This document shows positions 18,656 through 28,112 of a stretch of 64,000 bases of DNA, in pieces. Below the pieces are notes generated by a model. That model saw only the letters and a program-made list of their open reading frames with translations, had not been told where the DNA came from and ran no database searches. Position 1 is the first letter of the stretch, and each line of letters starts with the position of its first letter. The DNA lies in contig JAUSLV010000018.1 in assembly GCA_030645495.1 (NCBI GenBank), positions 124,001 to 188,000 on the forward strand, written 5' to 3'. The stretch is from Actinomycetota bacterium. GTDB taxonomy: Bacteria; Actinomycetota; Acidimicrobiia; Acidimicrobiales; Ilumatobacteraceae. The position numbers and the translations under genes are program-made.

Positions 18656-19684
18656 ATGGAGCTCGGGGTTGTTTTGCAGACCACGCCGCCTTCGCGGCGG
18701 GTGATCGACTTGGCGAAGCGGGCCGAGTCGTACGGGTTCGACTATGTCTGGACCTTCGACAGCCACATCTTGTGGCAAGAGCCGTACGTGATCTACAGCC
18801 AGATCCTGGCCGAGACGCGCAACGTGAAGGTCGGGCCGATGGTCACCAACCCCGCCACGCGCGACTGGACGGTCACGGCCAGCCTGTACGCCACGCTCAA
18901 CGAGATGTACGGCAACCGCACGGTGTGCGGCATCGGCCGTGGCGACTCGGCAGTGCGCGTCACCAACGGTGCGCCCACCACGCTGGCCACGCTGCGCGAG
19001 AGCGTGCACGTGATCCGCGAGCTGGCCAACGGCCGCGCCGTCGACTACAAGGGCAGCGAGCTGCGCCTGCCGTGGGCCGGCAAGAGTCGGCTGGAGATGT
19101 GGATCGCGGCGTACGGCCCGAAGGCGCTCGCCCTCACGGGCGAGGTGGCCGACGGGTTCATCCTGCAGCTCGCCGACCTGTCGATCGCCGAGTGGACGAT
19201 CGGTGCCGTCCGCGACGCGGCGGCCAAGGCTGGGCGCAACCCCGACGACATCACGATCTGCGTGGCCGCGCCGGCGTACGTCACCGACGGCACGGAGGCC
19301 GGGCTGGCCCACGGTCGCGAGCAGTGCCGCTGGTTCGGCGGGATGGTGGGCAACCACGTGGCCGACATCGTGTCGCGCTACGGCGACGACGCACCAGTAC
19401 CCAAGGCGCTCACCGAGTACATCAAGAACCGCCAGGGTTACGACTACAACGAACACGGCCAGGCCGGCAACAGCCATACCGAGTTCGTGCCCGACGAGAT
19501 CGTCGACCGCTTCTGCGTGGTCGGGCCGGTGGAAGCGCACGTACAGCGGATGGAGCAACTGCGAGACCTCGGCGTCGACCAGTTCGCGATCTACCTGCAG
19601 CACGACGACAAGGACCACACGCTGCAGGCATACGGCGAGAAGGTGATGCCCGCCATCGCCGAGCACGTGAGAGCGAAGTCGTGA
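18656..19684 (+). CDS. F420-type LLM oxidoreductase of the pyrimidine cluster
   Basis: This luciferase-like flavin/F420-dependent oxidoreductase has 342 residues. It starts MELGVVLQTTPPSRRVIDLA and carries FDYVWTFDSHILWQEPY, KVGPMVTNPATRDWTVTAS and GIGRGDSAVR. These resemble the TIGR03842 subfamily, which often sits in reductive pyrimidine or hydantoin gene clusters of actinobacteria. The true reaction is not established. No dihydropyrimidine dehydrogenase is present in the window, so a role in the first reductive step is possible but speculative. The ATG at 18656 was preferred over 18644 because the family starts there. Confidence 0.8.
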   Translation: MELGVVLQTTPPSRRVIDLAKRAESYGFDYVWTFDSHILWQEPYVIYSQILAETRNVKVGPMVTNPATRDWTVTASLYATLNEMYGNRTVCGIGRGDSAVRVTNGAPTTLATLRESVHVIRELANGRAVDYKGSELRLPWAGKSRLEMWIAAYGPKALALTGEVADGFILQLADLSIAEWTIGAVRDAAAKAGRNPDDITICVAAPAYVTDGTEAGLAHGREQCRWFGGMVGNHVADIVSRYGDDAPVPKALTEYIKNRQGYDYNEHGQAGNSHTEFVPDEIVDRFCVVGPVEAHVQRMEQLRDLGVDQFAIYLQHDDKDHTLQAYGEKVMPAIAEHVRAKS

Positions 19685-19748
19685 CGGACTGTTCACACGC
19701 ACCCGTCCAAGGCGCAGGCGCGCAGGCTCTAGGGTCGCGCCCACTCAC

Positions 19749-20678
19749 ATGAGCGCCGAACCCACGCCCGATCCCGCAGCCGTCGTAGTGGTTGCGCCAC
19801 GCCGCTCGCTATGGCGTCGCGCTCGCCGCAGCGTGATGTTCGTGGTCTCGATGGCGTTGGTCGCCGCAGCCTGGGAGGCCTACAAGAAGTGGGGCCCGCA
19901 GGATGGTGGCGAGGTGTTGGGGTGGAAGATCCTGCCTCGCGCCAAAGACCGGGTGATGCCGCACATCAGCGACATCTTCAGCCGCTTCACCGACCCGCTG
20001 AACCGTGCCTCCGACGAGACGGTGCTGGAAGTGGTGCTGAAGGGTGTGTGGTTCTCCTTCCGCTTGGTGCTCGCCGGCTTCGGCATGGGGCTCGTGGCCG
20101 GAATGCTGTTGGCGATCGTGATGACCCGCTTCCGTTTCGCCGAGCGGGCTGTGCTGCCCTACCTCGTGGTCTCGCAGACCGTGCCGCTGATCGCGCTCGC
20201 ACCGCTGGTGGCCAGTTGGGGCGGCAAGCTCGAACTGTTCGGCTGGGAGTGGCCGCGCTGGATGTCGTCGGCGGTGCTCGGCGCGTTCCTCACGTTCTTC
20301 CCGATCGCGGTGGGCACGTTGCGCGGGTTGCAGTCGCCCACCGCGGCGTCACTGGAGCTGATGGACAGCCTGGCGGCGCCCTGGCGGCGCACCCTCGTCA
20401 CCTTGCGCTTCCCCGCAGCAGTGCCGTACATCGTGCCGGCGCTCAAGCTGGGCGCCGCCGGCGCGGTGATCGGTGTCGTGGTGTCCGAGATCTCCACCGG
20501 CCTGCGCGGGGGCATCGGTCGGCTGGTGATCGAGTTCAGTCAGAAGACGACCGGCGATCCGGCCATCGTCTACACCGCCGTGCTCGGTGCCGCCTTCCTC
20601 GGCCTCGTGCTGGCCGGGATGGTGGCGATCGCCGACGCGGTGTTCATGAGGAATCGACCGAAAGAAGTGGACGCATGA
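19749..20678 (+). CDS. ABC transporter permease (nitrate/taurine/pyrimidine type)
   Basis: This permease has 309 residues and about six membrane helices, of the SsuC/TauC/ThiX class (BPD_transp_1). The EAA-like coupling segment is seen around ELMDSLAAPWRRTLVTLRFP, which contacts the ATPase. TAGGGT at 19730-19735 lies 13 bases upstream of the ATG and may be the -10 of a transporter promoter. The stop overlaps the start of the ATPase gene by four bases. The four transporter genes at 19749-23467 form one unit directly after the pyrimidine enzymes, suggesting uptake of a pyrimidine or its breakdown product. Confidence 0.87.
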   Translation: MSAEPTPDPAAVVVVAPRRSLWRRARRSVMFVVSMALVAAAWEAYKKWGPQDGGEVLGWKILPRAKDRVMPHISDIFSRFTDPLNRASDETVLEVVLKGVWFSFRLVLAGFGMGLVAGMLLAIVMTRFRFAERAVLPYLVVSQTVPLIALAPLVASWGGKLELFGWEWPRWMSSAVLGAFLTFFPIAVGTLRGLQSPTAASLELMDSLAAPWRRTLVTLRFPAAVPYIVPALKLGAAGAVIGVVVSEISTGLRGGIGRLVIEFSQKTTGDPAIVYTAVLGAAFLGLVLAGMVAIADAVFMRNRPKEVDA

Positions 20679-21475
20679 GTGCGGTTGTCGTCAGCGGCGT
20701 GAGCAAGGTGTTCAGCACCGGCAAGTCGGCCAAGGTGGATGCGTTGCAGGGCATCGACCTCGCCATCGAGCCAGGCGAGTTCGTCTCGCTGATCGGCCCC
20801 TCGGGGTGTGGCAAGAGCACGCTGCTGCGTCTCATCGCCAACCTCACCGAACCCACCACCGGCTCGATCACCGTCAACGGCAAGCCCTCCAGGCAGGCTC
20901 GCCTCGATCAGGACTACGGGATGGCCTTCCAGCAAGCCGGCCTGTTCGAGTGGCGATCAGTGGCCAAGAACATCGAGCTGCCGCTCGAGTTGAAGGGATG
21001 GGACCGCGCCAAGCGCCGCGCCCGTGCAATGGAAATGCTCGATCTGGTGAAGTTGCCCGACTTCGCCCACCACATGCCATGGCAGTTGTCGGGTGGCATG
21101 CAACAACGCATCGCGATCGCCCGCGCGCTCGCGGCCCATCCGCCGCTGCTGCTGATGGACGAGCCGTTCGGCGCACTCGACGAGATGACCCGCGAGCACA
21201 TGCAGGCCGAGTTGCTGCGCATCTGCAAGGAGACCGACACCACTGTCGTCTTCGTCACTCACTCGATCCCCGAGGCGGTCTACCTGTCCACCCGCGTGGT
21301 GGTCATGTCACCGCGGCCGGGCCGCATCACCGACATCATCGAGGTGCCACTCGGCGGCAGCCGCGACGACGACACACGCGAGACCGGCGACTTCTTCAGC
21401 AAGATCACCGAAGTGCGCGAGGCGCTGCGTGGCGCCGAGTACGCAGTGGGCGCGCGGGGGATCGAGGACCGGTGA
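20675..21475 (+). CDS. ABC transporter ATP-binding protein
   Basis: This ATPase of 266 residues drives the two flanking permeases. Walker A is GPSGCGKST, the Q-loop is MAFQQAGLFEWRSV, the signature is LSGGMQQRIAIARAL, Walker B is LLLMDEPFGALDE and the H-loop is VTHSIPEA. This pattern is typical of the SsuB/TauB/ThiZ class. Both its start and its stop overlap the neighbouring genes by four bases (ATGA and GTGA), so all three are translationally coupled. Confidence 0.92.
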   Translation: MSAVVVSGVSKVFSTGKSAKVDALQGIDLAIEPGEFVSLIGPSGCGKSTLLRLIANLTEPTTGSITVNGKPSRQARLDQDYGMAFQQAGLFEWRSVAKNIELPLELKGWDRAKRRARAMEMLDLVKLPDFAHHMPWQLSGGMQQRIAIARALAAHPPLLLMDEPFGALDEMTREHMQAELLRICKETDTTVVFVTHSIPEAVYLSTRVVVMSPRPGRITDIIEVPLGGSRDDDTRETGDFFSKITEVREALRGAEYAVGARGIEDR

Positions 21476-22263
21476 CCACCCGCTTGACCGCCCTGCTGCG
21501 CTCGCTGTGGCCGCCGGCCGCGTTCGGCGCGGTCATGCTGGGCATCTGGCAGCTGGTGGTGCGCGGGTTCGATCTGCAGCCGTACTTCCTGGTGGCACCC
21601 AGCGATATCTACGCCAAGTTCGTCTCCGACTTCAGCAACATCTGGGACGCGATGGTGGTGTCGGGCACCAACGCCGCCTTCGGCCTGCTGTTCGGAGCGA
21701 TCATCGGCGTGCTCGTGGCGTTCATGCTCAGCCGGTTCCGCATCCTCGACGAACTGGTGATGCCGATGTCGATCGCGATCAACGCGATCCCGGCCTTCGT
21801 GCTGGTGTCGGTGTTCAACAACATGTTCTCCAGCACCAGCGAGGTGCCGCGGCGGCTGATGGTGACGCTGGTGGTGTTCTTCGTCGTGCTCGTCAATGTG
21901 TCGAAGGGCTTGCGCCAGGTGCAACCGGTGCACTCCGAACTGATGAAGAGCTACGCCGCGAGCGGCTGGGAGATCATGCGCAAGGTGCGCGTGCCCAACG
22001 CGATCCCGTACCTGTTCACCGCCCTGCGCATCTCGGCGCCGCTGTCGGTGATCTACGCATACGTGTCCGAGTACTTCGGTGGTTCGCAGAACGGTCTCGG
22101 CCACCGCATCAGCTCGAACATCTCCAACTCGAAGAACGCACTCGGCTGGGCATACGTCCTGGGGGCCTGCCTGCTGGGCCTCGCGTTCTACATGATCTCC
22201 ATCGCCATGGAAGCGGTTGCCACCCCTGGTGGCGCCGGATCTCGCAACAGGGAGGGCTCATGA
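21472..22263 (+). CDS. ABC transporter permease (second subunit)
   Basis: This permease has 263 residues and about six membrane helices and begins at a GTG that overlaps the ATPase stop. The coupling segment is HSELMKSYAASGWEIMRKVR. It is clearly diverged from the permease at 19749, so the transporter is likely a heterodimer in the membrane. This arrangement is common for NMT1/THI5-type importers. Confidence 0.87.
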   Translation: MTTRLTALLRSLWPPAAFGAVMLGIWQLVVRGFDLQPYFLVAPSDIYAKFVSDFSNIWDAMVVSGTNAAFGLLFGAIIGVLVAFMLSRFRILDELVMPMSIAINAIPAFVLVSVFNNMFSSTSEVPRRLMVTLVVFFVVLVNVSKGLRQVQPVHSELMKSYAASGWEIMRKVRVPNAIPYLFTALRISAPLSVIYAYVSEYFGGSQNGLGHRISSNISNSKNALGWAYVLGACLLGLAFYMISIAMEAVATPGGAGSRNREGS

Positions 22264-22321
22264 GCCGTCCCACCGCACACAGCCTGTCGGACACGTGTCC
22301 GAAGGGGGAGGAAACAACACA

Positions 22322-23467
22322 ATGAGGAACCAACGGATCAAGGGCATTGCGGCAACGCTGCTCGCGGTGTCGTTGATCGCCGCCTGCGGCGACGACGACA
22401 AGAAGGATGAGGGCGCCAAGCCCGCCGACTGTGAGACCACCACCCCGGTGAAGCTGCAGCTGCAGTGGGTCACGCAGGCCCAGTTCGCCGGCTACTACTC
22501 GGCCGTCGAGCAGGGTTTCTACGCCGCCCAGTGTCTCGACGTCGAGATTCTCGAGGGTGCCGTGGACATCACGCCCCAGACCGTGCTCGCCAACGGCGAT
22601 GCCGACTTCGCCATCTCGTGGGTGCCCAAGGCCCTCGCCAGCCGTGAAGCCGGTGCCGACATCATCAACATCGCTCAGGTCTTCCAGCGCTCCGGCACCT
22701 TGCAGGTCAGCTTCAAGGACTCGGGCATCACCAGCCCGGCCGACTTCGCCGGTCGCAAGATCGGCAACTGGGGCTACGGCAACGAGTTCGAGGTGTTCGC
22801 GGCGATGACCAAGGCCGGCATTGATCCGGCCGACGTGGACAACGTGGCGCAGCAGTTCGACATGGTTGGCCTGCTGGAGGGCGACATCGATGCCGCTGAA
22901 GCGATGACCTACAACGAGTACGCACAGGTGCTCGAGGCCGTCAACCCCGCCACTGGCGAGCTGTACACCCCCGAGGAGTTCAACGTGATCTCCTACGAGG
23001 AAGAGGGTGTCGGCATGCTGCAGGACGCGATCTGGGCCGATGGTGCCCGCCTCGCCAGCGATGCTGCCTACAAGGACACCGCGATCAAGTTCGTGGCTGC
23101 CTCGTTGCAGGGTTGGGCGTACTGCCGCGACAAGGTCGACGCCTGCGCGACGCTGGTCACCAACCAGGGTTCGGCCCTCGGCCTCACCCACCAGACGTGG
23201 CAGATGAACGAGATCAACAAGCTCATCTGGCCGGCCGCCGACGGCGTTGGCTACATCCAGCCCGAGTCGTGGGACCGTACGGTCCAGCTGGCCCAGGAGA
23301 CCAAGAACCTCGAGGGCACCACGGTGCTCACGGCTGATCCCGACGAACTCGCGTACACCAACGAGATCATCGTCGCCGCTCATGCCCTCCTCGAGGACCT
23401 GGGTGTCAACATCAAGGGCGACGGCTACAAGCCGATCGACGTCACCCTCACCGAGGGCGGCGCCTGA
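22322..23467 (+). CDS. NMT1/THI5-type substrate-binding lipoprotein
   Basis: This 381-residue lipoprotein has the lipobox SLIAAC, then CGDDDKKDEG. The mature part is an NMT1/THI5-like type II periplasmic-binding fold: VKLQLQWVTQAQFAGYYSA, GFYAAQCLDVEILEG, and ANGDADFAISWV. Proteins with the QLQWxxQAQFAGYYxA opening bind pyrimidine-like ligands (HMP, N-formyl-HMP, riboflavin precursors), which suits a pyrimidine cluster. The exact ligand is unproven. GGGGGAGGAAAC lies ahead of the ATG, and the gene is followed by a strong terminator. Confidence 0.87.
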   Translation: MRNQRIKGIAATLLAVSLIAACGDDDKKDEGAKPADCETTTPVKLQLQWVTQAQFAGYYSAVEQGFYAAQCLDVEILEGAVDITPQTVLANGDADFAISWVPKALASREAGADIINIAQVFQRSGTLQVSFKDSGITSPADFAGRKIGNWGYGNEFEVFAAMTKAGIDPADVDNVAQQFDMVGLLEGDIDAAEAMTYNEYAQVLEAVNPATGELYTPEEFNVISYEEEGVGMLQDAIWADGARLASDAAYKDTAIKFVAASLQGWAYCRDKVDACATLVTNQGSALGLTHQTWQMNEINKLIWPAADGVGYIQPESWDRTVQLAQETKNLEGTTVLTADPDELAYTNEIIVAAHALLEDLGVNIKGDGYKPIDVTLTEGGA

Positions 23468-23491
23468 CCACTTCCGACCATTCGGACGAGC

Positions 23492-23521
23492 AAGGGCGGG
23501 TCGCTCAGGCGACCCGCCCTT
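23492..23521 (+). terminator. Strong hairpin terminator after the ABC operon
   Basis: AAGGGCGGGTCGC (23492-23504) and GCGACCCGCCCTT (23509-23521) form a perfect 13-bp stem with a TCAG tetraloop, 25 bp after the binding-protein stop. There is no U-tract, as is common in actinobacteria. It separates the pyrimidine/transport block from the EamA gene. Confidence 0.8.
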
Positions 23522-23535
23522 CTCGCGTCGCGCTC

Positions 23536-24396
23536 ATGGTGCAGCTGGCGCCGTGGGTGTTCGTGCTCTTCTGGAGCACAGGGTTCATCGTCGCCCGCTA
23601 CGGCACCGACGATGCCGGCCCGTTGTCGTTCCTCGCCATCCGCCTCGCGATCGCCGCGGTGATCCTCGCCGCGGTCGCGGCCGCCACCGGTGCGCCGCGG
23701 CCGGCGCGAGTGCAGCTCGGGTGGGCGGGTGTCGCCGGCCTGGGTATCCACGCGTTCTACCTGGGCGGCGTGTTCCTGGCCATCAGCTGGGGCATGCCGT
23801 CGGGCGTGAGTGCGCTGATCGCCGGCCTGCATCCGGTGATCACCTCCGTGTTCGGCCGCTTGGTGTTGTCCGAGCGGCTGCGTCGCATCCAGTGGGTGGG
23901 CGTCGCGCTCGGCTTCACGGGCGTGGTGGCCGTGGTGATCGACCACTTCCTCGGAGCCTCCGCCGGCCTGTCGGCCGGGATGCTGTTGGCGTCGTCGTGC
24001 AGCGTGCTCGGGATGAGCGCGGGCACACTCGTACAGCGCCGTCGCGGGGGCGCCACCCCGTTGCTGTGGGGAACCGCCATGCAGTACCTCGCGTCGGCGC
24101 TCGTGCTCGCGGGCGCTGCCGCTGTGCACGCCGATGAAGGATTCCACGTCACGGCACGTTCGCTGTTCGCACTCGCCTGGGCCGTCGGAGTGCTGTCGAT
24201 CGCCGCTGTGTTGATCATGCTCTGGCTGCTGCAACGCGAAGCTGCAGCGCAGGTCAGCAGCCTGTTCTTCCTCACGCCGGCGCTCAGCACTGTGGAAGGG
24301 GCGATCCTGTTCGGCGAACAGTTGGGGCCGCTCGCCATCGTCGGCCTGGTGGTGGCCTTGGCGGGTGTTTCGCTCACATTGCGATCTACGCGTTAA
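23536..24396 (+). CDS. EamA/DMT-family transporter
   Basis: This 286-residue protein has ten predicted membrane helices in two EamA repeats, the drug/metabolite transporter architecture. WSTGFIVARYG in the first helix and the PALSTVEGAILFGEQLGPLA segment near the end are family hallmarks. The substrate is unknown; many homologues export amino acids or metabolites. The ATG lies only 14 bp after the terminator, and no Shine-Dalgarno sequence or promoter is obvious. Confidence 0.85.
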   Translation: MVQLAPWVFVLFWSTGFIVARYGTDDAGPLSFLAIRLAIAAVILAAVAAATGAPRPARVQLGWAGVAGLGIHAFYLGGVFLAISWGMPSGVSALIAGLHPVITSVFGRLVLSERLRRIQWVGVALGFTGVVAVVIDHFLGASAGLSAGMLLASSCSVLGMSAGTLVQRRRGGATPLLWGTAMQYLASALVLAGAAAVHADEGFHVTARSLFALAWAVGVLSIAAVLIMLWLLQREAAAQVSSLFFLTPALSTVEGAILFGEQLGPLAIVGLVVALAGVSLTLRSTR

Positions 24397-24448
24397 CGTG
24401 ACCGAGCGGTCGGGCAATGGGGCCTGGCCAAGCAGCAGGAGGTGGCCC

Positions 24449-26347
24449 ATGACGGACACCCATTCATTCACCGAAGAAGAACGTCAGGCCGGCGAGCCCG
24501 AGCAGATCTCGCACGTCGTCGTCCGGTTCGCAGGTGATTCGGGTGACGGCATGCAGCTCACGGGTGATCGCTTCACCTCCGTGAGTGCCCTGTTCGGTAA
24601 CGACCTGTCGACCTTTCCCGATTACCCGGCCGAGATCCGCGCGCCAGCGGGCACGGTCAACGGTGTGTCGAGCTTCCAGGTCCACATCTCGGACCACGAC
24701 ATCACCACGCCGGGCGACGCGCCCAACGTGCTGGTGGCGATGAACCCGGCAGCGTTGAAGGCCGATCTCCACCGGCTGGAACAGAACGGTCTGCTGATCG
24801 TCAACAGCGACGCATTCGAAGGCCGCGACCTGGAGAAGGCCGGCTACGACCACAATCCGCTGCACGACGACTTCCTCGCCGCGTACCGCGTCGTGGAAGT
24901 GCCGATGACCTCGCTCACGCAGTTGGCCACCGAACCGTTGGGTGTGAAGCCTCGCGACGCGGAGCGTTCGAAGAACTTCTTCGCGCTCGGCCTGGTGTCG
25001 TGGCTGTACTCACGCCCGATCGAGCCCACGATCGAGTGGATCGGTTCACGCTTCAAGGATCTCGTCAAGGAGAGCAACCTCGCGGCGTTGAAGGCTGGGT
25101 TCAACTACGGCGAGACCAGCGAGCTGTTCGACCACCCCTACCAGGTGAAGCCGGCGAAGCTGCCTGCCGGCGAGTACACCAACATCACCGGCAACGTGGC
25201 CCTCGCCTGGGGCCTGATCGCTGCCGGCCAGCTGGCCAAGCTGCCGATCTTCCTCGGCAGCTACCCGATCACCCCGGCCAGCGACATCCTCCACGAGCTC
25301 AGCAAGCACAAGCACTTCGGCGTGCGCACGGTGCAGGCGGAAGACGAGATCGCCGCCGCCGGTATGGCGCTGGGTGCGGCCTTCGCCGGCCACCTCGGCA
25401 TCACCACCACCAGTGGCCCGGGCGTGGCGCTCAAGAGCGAGACCACCAGCTTGGCGATCTCGCTCGAGCTGCCGTTCGTGCTCGTCGACATCCAGCGTGG
25501 TGGCCCGTCCACCGGGCTGCCCACCAAGACCGAGGCTGCCGACCTCAACATCGCGATGTACGGCCGCCACGGCGAGGCGCCGCTGCCGATCGTCGCGGCC
25601 TACAGCCCGGCGCAGTGCTTCGATGCCGCTATCGAGGCCTGCCGCATCGCGCTGAAGTACCGCACGCCGGTGATCCTGCTCAGCGACGGCTTCCTCGCCA
25701 ACGGCAGCGAGCCGTGGCTGCTGCCCGATGTGGCCACGTTGCCCGACATCTCGACACCGTTCCAGACCGAGCCGAACCATGTCGCCGCCGACGGTACGGC
25801 CGAGTACTGGCCGTACCTGCGCGATCCCGAGACGTTGGCCCGCCCGTGGGCGATCCCCGGCACACCGGGCCTGCAGCACCGCGTCGGTGGCATCGAGAAG
25901 CAGGACGGCACGGGCAACATCGACTACTCGCCGGCCAACCACTCGAAGATGGTGCACCTGCGCCAGGCCAAGATCGATGGCATCGCCAACGACATCCCGC
26001 TGGCCACCATCACCGGCGACGCCGATGCCGACGTGTGCCTGCTGGGCTGGGGTTCCACGTGGGCTGCCATCGATGCGGCGGTGCAGCGCACCCGGCGCGC
26101 CGGCACCAAGGTGGCCTGGATCCACATCACCCACGTCAACCCGCTGCCACCGAACCTCGGTGAGCTGTTGAAGTCGTTCAAGACCGTGCTGGTGCCCGAG
26201 CTCAACATGGGGCAGCTGTGCCGCATCGTGCGAGCCAACTACCTCGTGGATGCCAAGCCCGTCACCAAGGTGCAGGGCCTGCCGTTCACCTCCGCCGAAC
26301 TCGAGAAGGCCATCCAGGAGGCCATCATGCAAGGAGCCGGGTCATGA
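24449..26347 (+). CDS. korA: 2-oxoacid:ferredoxin oxidoreductase, alpha (gamma-alpha fused) subunit
   Basis: This 632-residue subunit, with KorB, oxidatively decarboxylates 2-oxoglutarate (or a related 2-oxoacid) to the acyl-CoA while reducing ferredoxin. The first 190 or so residues are the gamma domain (VVRFAGDSGDGMQLTGDRF). The rest is the alpha, pyrimidine-binding domain (SYPITPASDILHEL, EDEIAAAGMALGAAFAG, TTTSGPGVALKSE). AGGAGG lies seven bases before the ATG at 24449. The korB start overlaps its stop by four bases. Actinobacteria commonly use this enzyme in place of or alongside 2-oxoglutarate dehydrogenase. Confidence 0.92.
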   Translation: MTDTHSFTEEERQAGEPEQISHVVVRFAGDSGDGMQLTGDRFTSVSALFGNDLSTFPDYPAEIRAPAGTVNGVSSFQVHISDHDITTPGDAPNVLVAMNPAALKADLHRLEQNGLLIVNSDAFEGRDLEKAGYDHNPLHDDFLAAYRVVEVPMTSLTQLATEPLGVKPRDAERSKNFFALGLVSWLYSRPIEPTIEWIGSRFKDLVKESNLAALKAGFNYGETSELFDHPYQVKPAKLPAGEYTNITGNVALAWGLIAAGQLAKLPIFLGSYPITPASDILHELSKHKHFGVRTVQAEDEIAAAGMALGAAFAGHLGITTTSGPGVALKSETTSLAISLELPFVLVDIQRGGPSTGLPTKTEAADLNIAMYGRHGEAPLPIVAAYSPAQCFDAAIEACRIALKYRTPVILLSDGFLANGSEPWLLPDVATLPDISTPFQTEPNHVAADGTAEYWPYLRDPETLARPWAIPGTPGLQHRVGGIEKQDGTGNIDYSPANHSKMVHLRQAKIDGIANDIPLATITGDADADVCLLGWGSTWAAIDAAVQRTRRAGTKVAWIHITHVNPLPPNLGELLKSFKTVLVPELNMGQLCRIVRANYLVDAKPVTKVQGLPFTSAELEKAIQEAIMQGAGS

Positions 26348-27369
26348 GTGACACCATCGTTCCGCTGACCACCAAGAAGGACTGGGTCAGCGATCAGGAA
26401 GTGCGCTGGTGCCCCGGTTGCGGCGACTACGGCATCATGCACGCCGTGCAGGCCCTCATGCCCGAACTGGGTATCGCCACCGAGAACACCGTGTTCATCA
26501 GCGGCATCGGCTGCTCCAGCCGCTTCCCCTACTACATGAACACGTACGGCATGCACAGCATCCACGGGCGTGCCCCGGCCGTGGCCACCGGTGTGGCCGT
26601 GGCCCGCCCCGACCTCGATGTGTGGGTCGTCACCGGCGACGGCGATGCGCTGTCGATCGGTGGCAACCACCTCATCCATGCGCTGCGACGCAACGTGAAC
26701 CTCACGATCCTGTTGTTCAACAACCGCATCTACGGCCTCACCAAGGGTCAGTACTCACCCACGTCGGAAACGGGCAAGGTCACCAAGAGCACGCCGTTCG
26801 GCAGCATCGACCATCCGTTCAACCCGCTGTCGGTTGCGCTGGGCGCCGAGGCCTCGTTCGTGGCCCGCACGCACGACCTCGACCGCAAGCACATGATGAG
26901 CGTGTTCCGTGCGGCGCACGCTCACAAGGGCGCGTCGTTCGTGGAGATCTTCCAGAACTGCAACGTGTTCAACGACGCAGCGTTCGACGCGGTCACCGGC
27001 AAGCAGGCACGTGAGGAGATGATGATCGACCTGGTGCACGGCCAGCCGATCCGCTTCGGCGCCGACGGCCACAAGGGCGTCGTCATGGGCACCGACGGGC
27101 AGTTGCGTATCGTGGAAGTGGCCGAGGTCGGCGAAGCCGCCCTGCTGGTGCACGATGCTCAGCGGCACGACCCGGGCCTCGCGTTCGCGCTCGCCCGCCT
27201 GTCACACGACGACCACTCACCCACGCCGTTCGGCATCTTCCGCGATGTACCCCGTGGCGACTACGGCACCATGGTGGGCGATCAGGTGCTGCAGGCCTCG
27301 GCCAAGAAGGGCCCCGGCGATCTCAGGGCGCTGCTGCGCAGCGGTGGCACCTGGATGGTGGGCGACTGA
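26344..27369 (+). CDS. korB: 2-oxoacid:ferredoxin oxidoreductase, beta subunit
   Basis: This 341-residue partner of KorA carries the thiamine diphosphate site. WCPGCGDYGI near residue 20 and GIGCSSRFP supply cluster Cys residues. VTGDGDALSIGGNHLIHALR and NNRIYGLTKGQYSPTS are the TPP/Mg motif and the segment following it. The electron acceptor would be a ferredoxin; the small ferredoxin starting at 63787 is one candidate but is distant. The transcript is terminated by the hairpin that lies inside the convergent gene at 27390-27423. Confidence 0.92.
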   Translation: MSDTIVPLTTKKDWVSDQEVRWCPGCGDYGIMHAVQALMPELGIATENTVFISGIGCSSRFPYYMNTYGMHSIHGRAPAVATGVAVARPDLDVWVVTGDGDALSIGGNHLIHALRRNVNLTILLFNNRIYGLTKGQYSPTSETGKVTKSTPFGSIDHPFNPLSVALGAEASFVARTHDLDRKHMMSVFRAAHAHKGASFVEIFQNCNVFNDAAFDAVTGKQAREEMMIDLVHGQPIRFGADGHKGVVMGTDGQLRIVEVAEVGEAALLVHDAQRHDPGLAFALARLSHDDHSPTPFGIFRDVPRGDYGTMVGDQVLQASAKKGPGDLRALLRSGGTWMVGD

Positions 27370-27373
27370 CGCG

Positions 27374-28087
27374 TCACTTCAAGTAGTTCAAGAGGCCGTC
27401 CGCTCCCAAGCGGGCGGCCTCTTGTGTCTCCCGTACACGTGCCGCGCGTGATGCGGCCAGGGTGCCCTCGGCCACCAGCCGCTTTGCTGCCGCCAACGCC
27501 GCGGGGGAGTGCTCGGCGATCCGCTGGGCCAGCGCGAGCGCCTCGTCGAGCGTCGCGTCGGGCGCACTGACCGCGGCGATCAGGTGGTTGTGCAACGCCG
27601 TCGGGGCATCGATCCAGTCGCCGCCCAGCAGCATCAGGTTGGCGAACTGCGTGTTCGTGCGCTGGGCCAGCAGATAGCTGCTGCCTGCTTCGGGGGCCGT
27701 GCCCAGCGGGGCGAACGGGGTGCGGAAGCGGGCAGCGGGATCGGCGAGCACGATGTCGCAGTGCAGCAGGATCGTGGTGCCGATGCCCACGGCCAGGCCA
27801 TTGACCGCGGCGATCAGGGGCTTGTCGATCGCCAGCGAGTCGAGCATGCGGTCGAACTGCACGCCGGTGGCGCGGCCATCGACCTTCAGCGCGCGCAGGT
27901 CGGCGCCGGCGCAGAACGCCCGGCCCGTGCCGGTGAACACCAGGACCCCGACCGCGTCGTCTGCGGCGGCCGCGTCGAGCGCGTCGGCGATCAGCCCGTA
28001 ATGCTGTGCATCGAGCGCGTTCAGCCGGTCGGGGCGGTCGAAGCGCAGCACGCGCACCCGGCCGTGGTTGTCGATCTGCAGCGCCAT
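27374..28087 (-). CDS. Enoyl-CoA hydratase/isomerase family protein
   Basis: This crotonase-fold protein has 237 residues. The oxyanion-hole segment FCAGADLRAL and the second loop NGLAVGIGTTILLHCDIVLA are present. Where canonical enoyl-CoA hydratases have the catalytic Glu pair, this one reads APLGTAPEAGSSYLL, which keeps only the second Glu position, as in isomerases and several unassigned members. The specific substrate is therefore open. It is convergent with korB, with four bases between the stops. Confidence 0.82.
   Translation of the reverse strand: MALQIDNHGRVRVLRFDRPDRLNALDAQHYGLIADALDAAAADDAVGVLVFTGTGRAFCAGADLRALKVDGRATGVQFDRMLDSLAIDKPLIAAVNGLAVGIGTTILLHCDIVLADPAARFRTPFAPLGTAPEAGSSYLLAQRTNTQFANLMLLGGDWIDAPTALHNHLIAAVSAPDATLDEALALAQRIAEHSPAALAAAKRLVAEGTLAASRAARVRETQEAARLGADGLLNYLK
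27390..27423. terminator. Bidirectional hairpin inside the 3' end of the enoyl-CoA hydratase gene
   Basis: AAGAGGCCGTCCGC (27390-27403) and GCGGGCGGCCTCTT (27410-27423) form a 14-bp stem with one G-T pair and a 6-nt loop. It begins 20 bp after the korB stop, where a terminator is expected, but the bases also encode the last residues of the convergent gene (about 12-27 codons before its stop). Confidence 0.7.
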
Positions 28088-28112
28088 GGCGGCAAGTATT
28101 GCCCTGCGGCGG

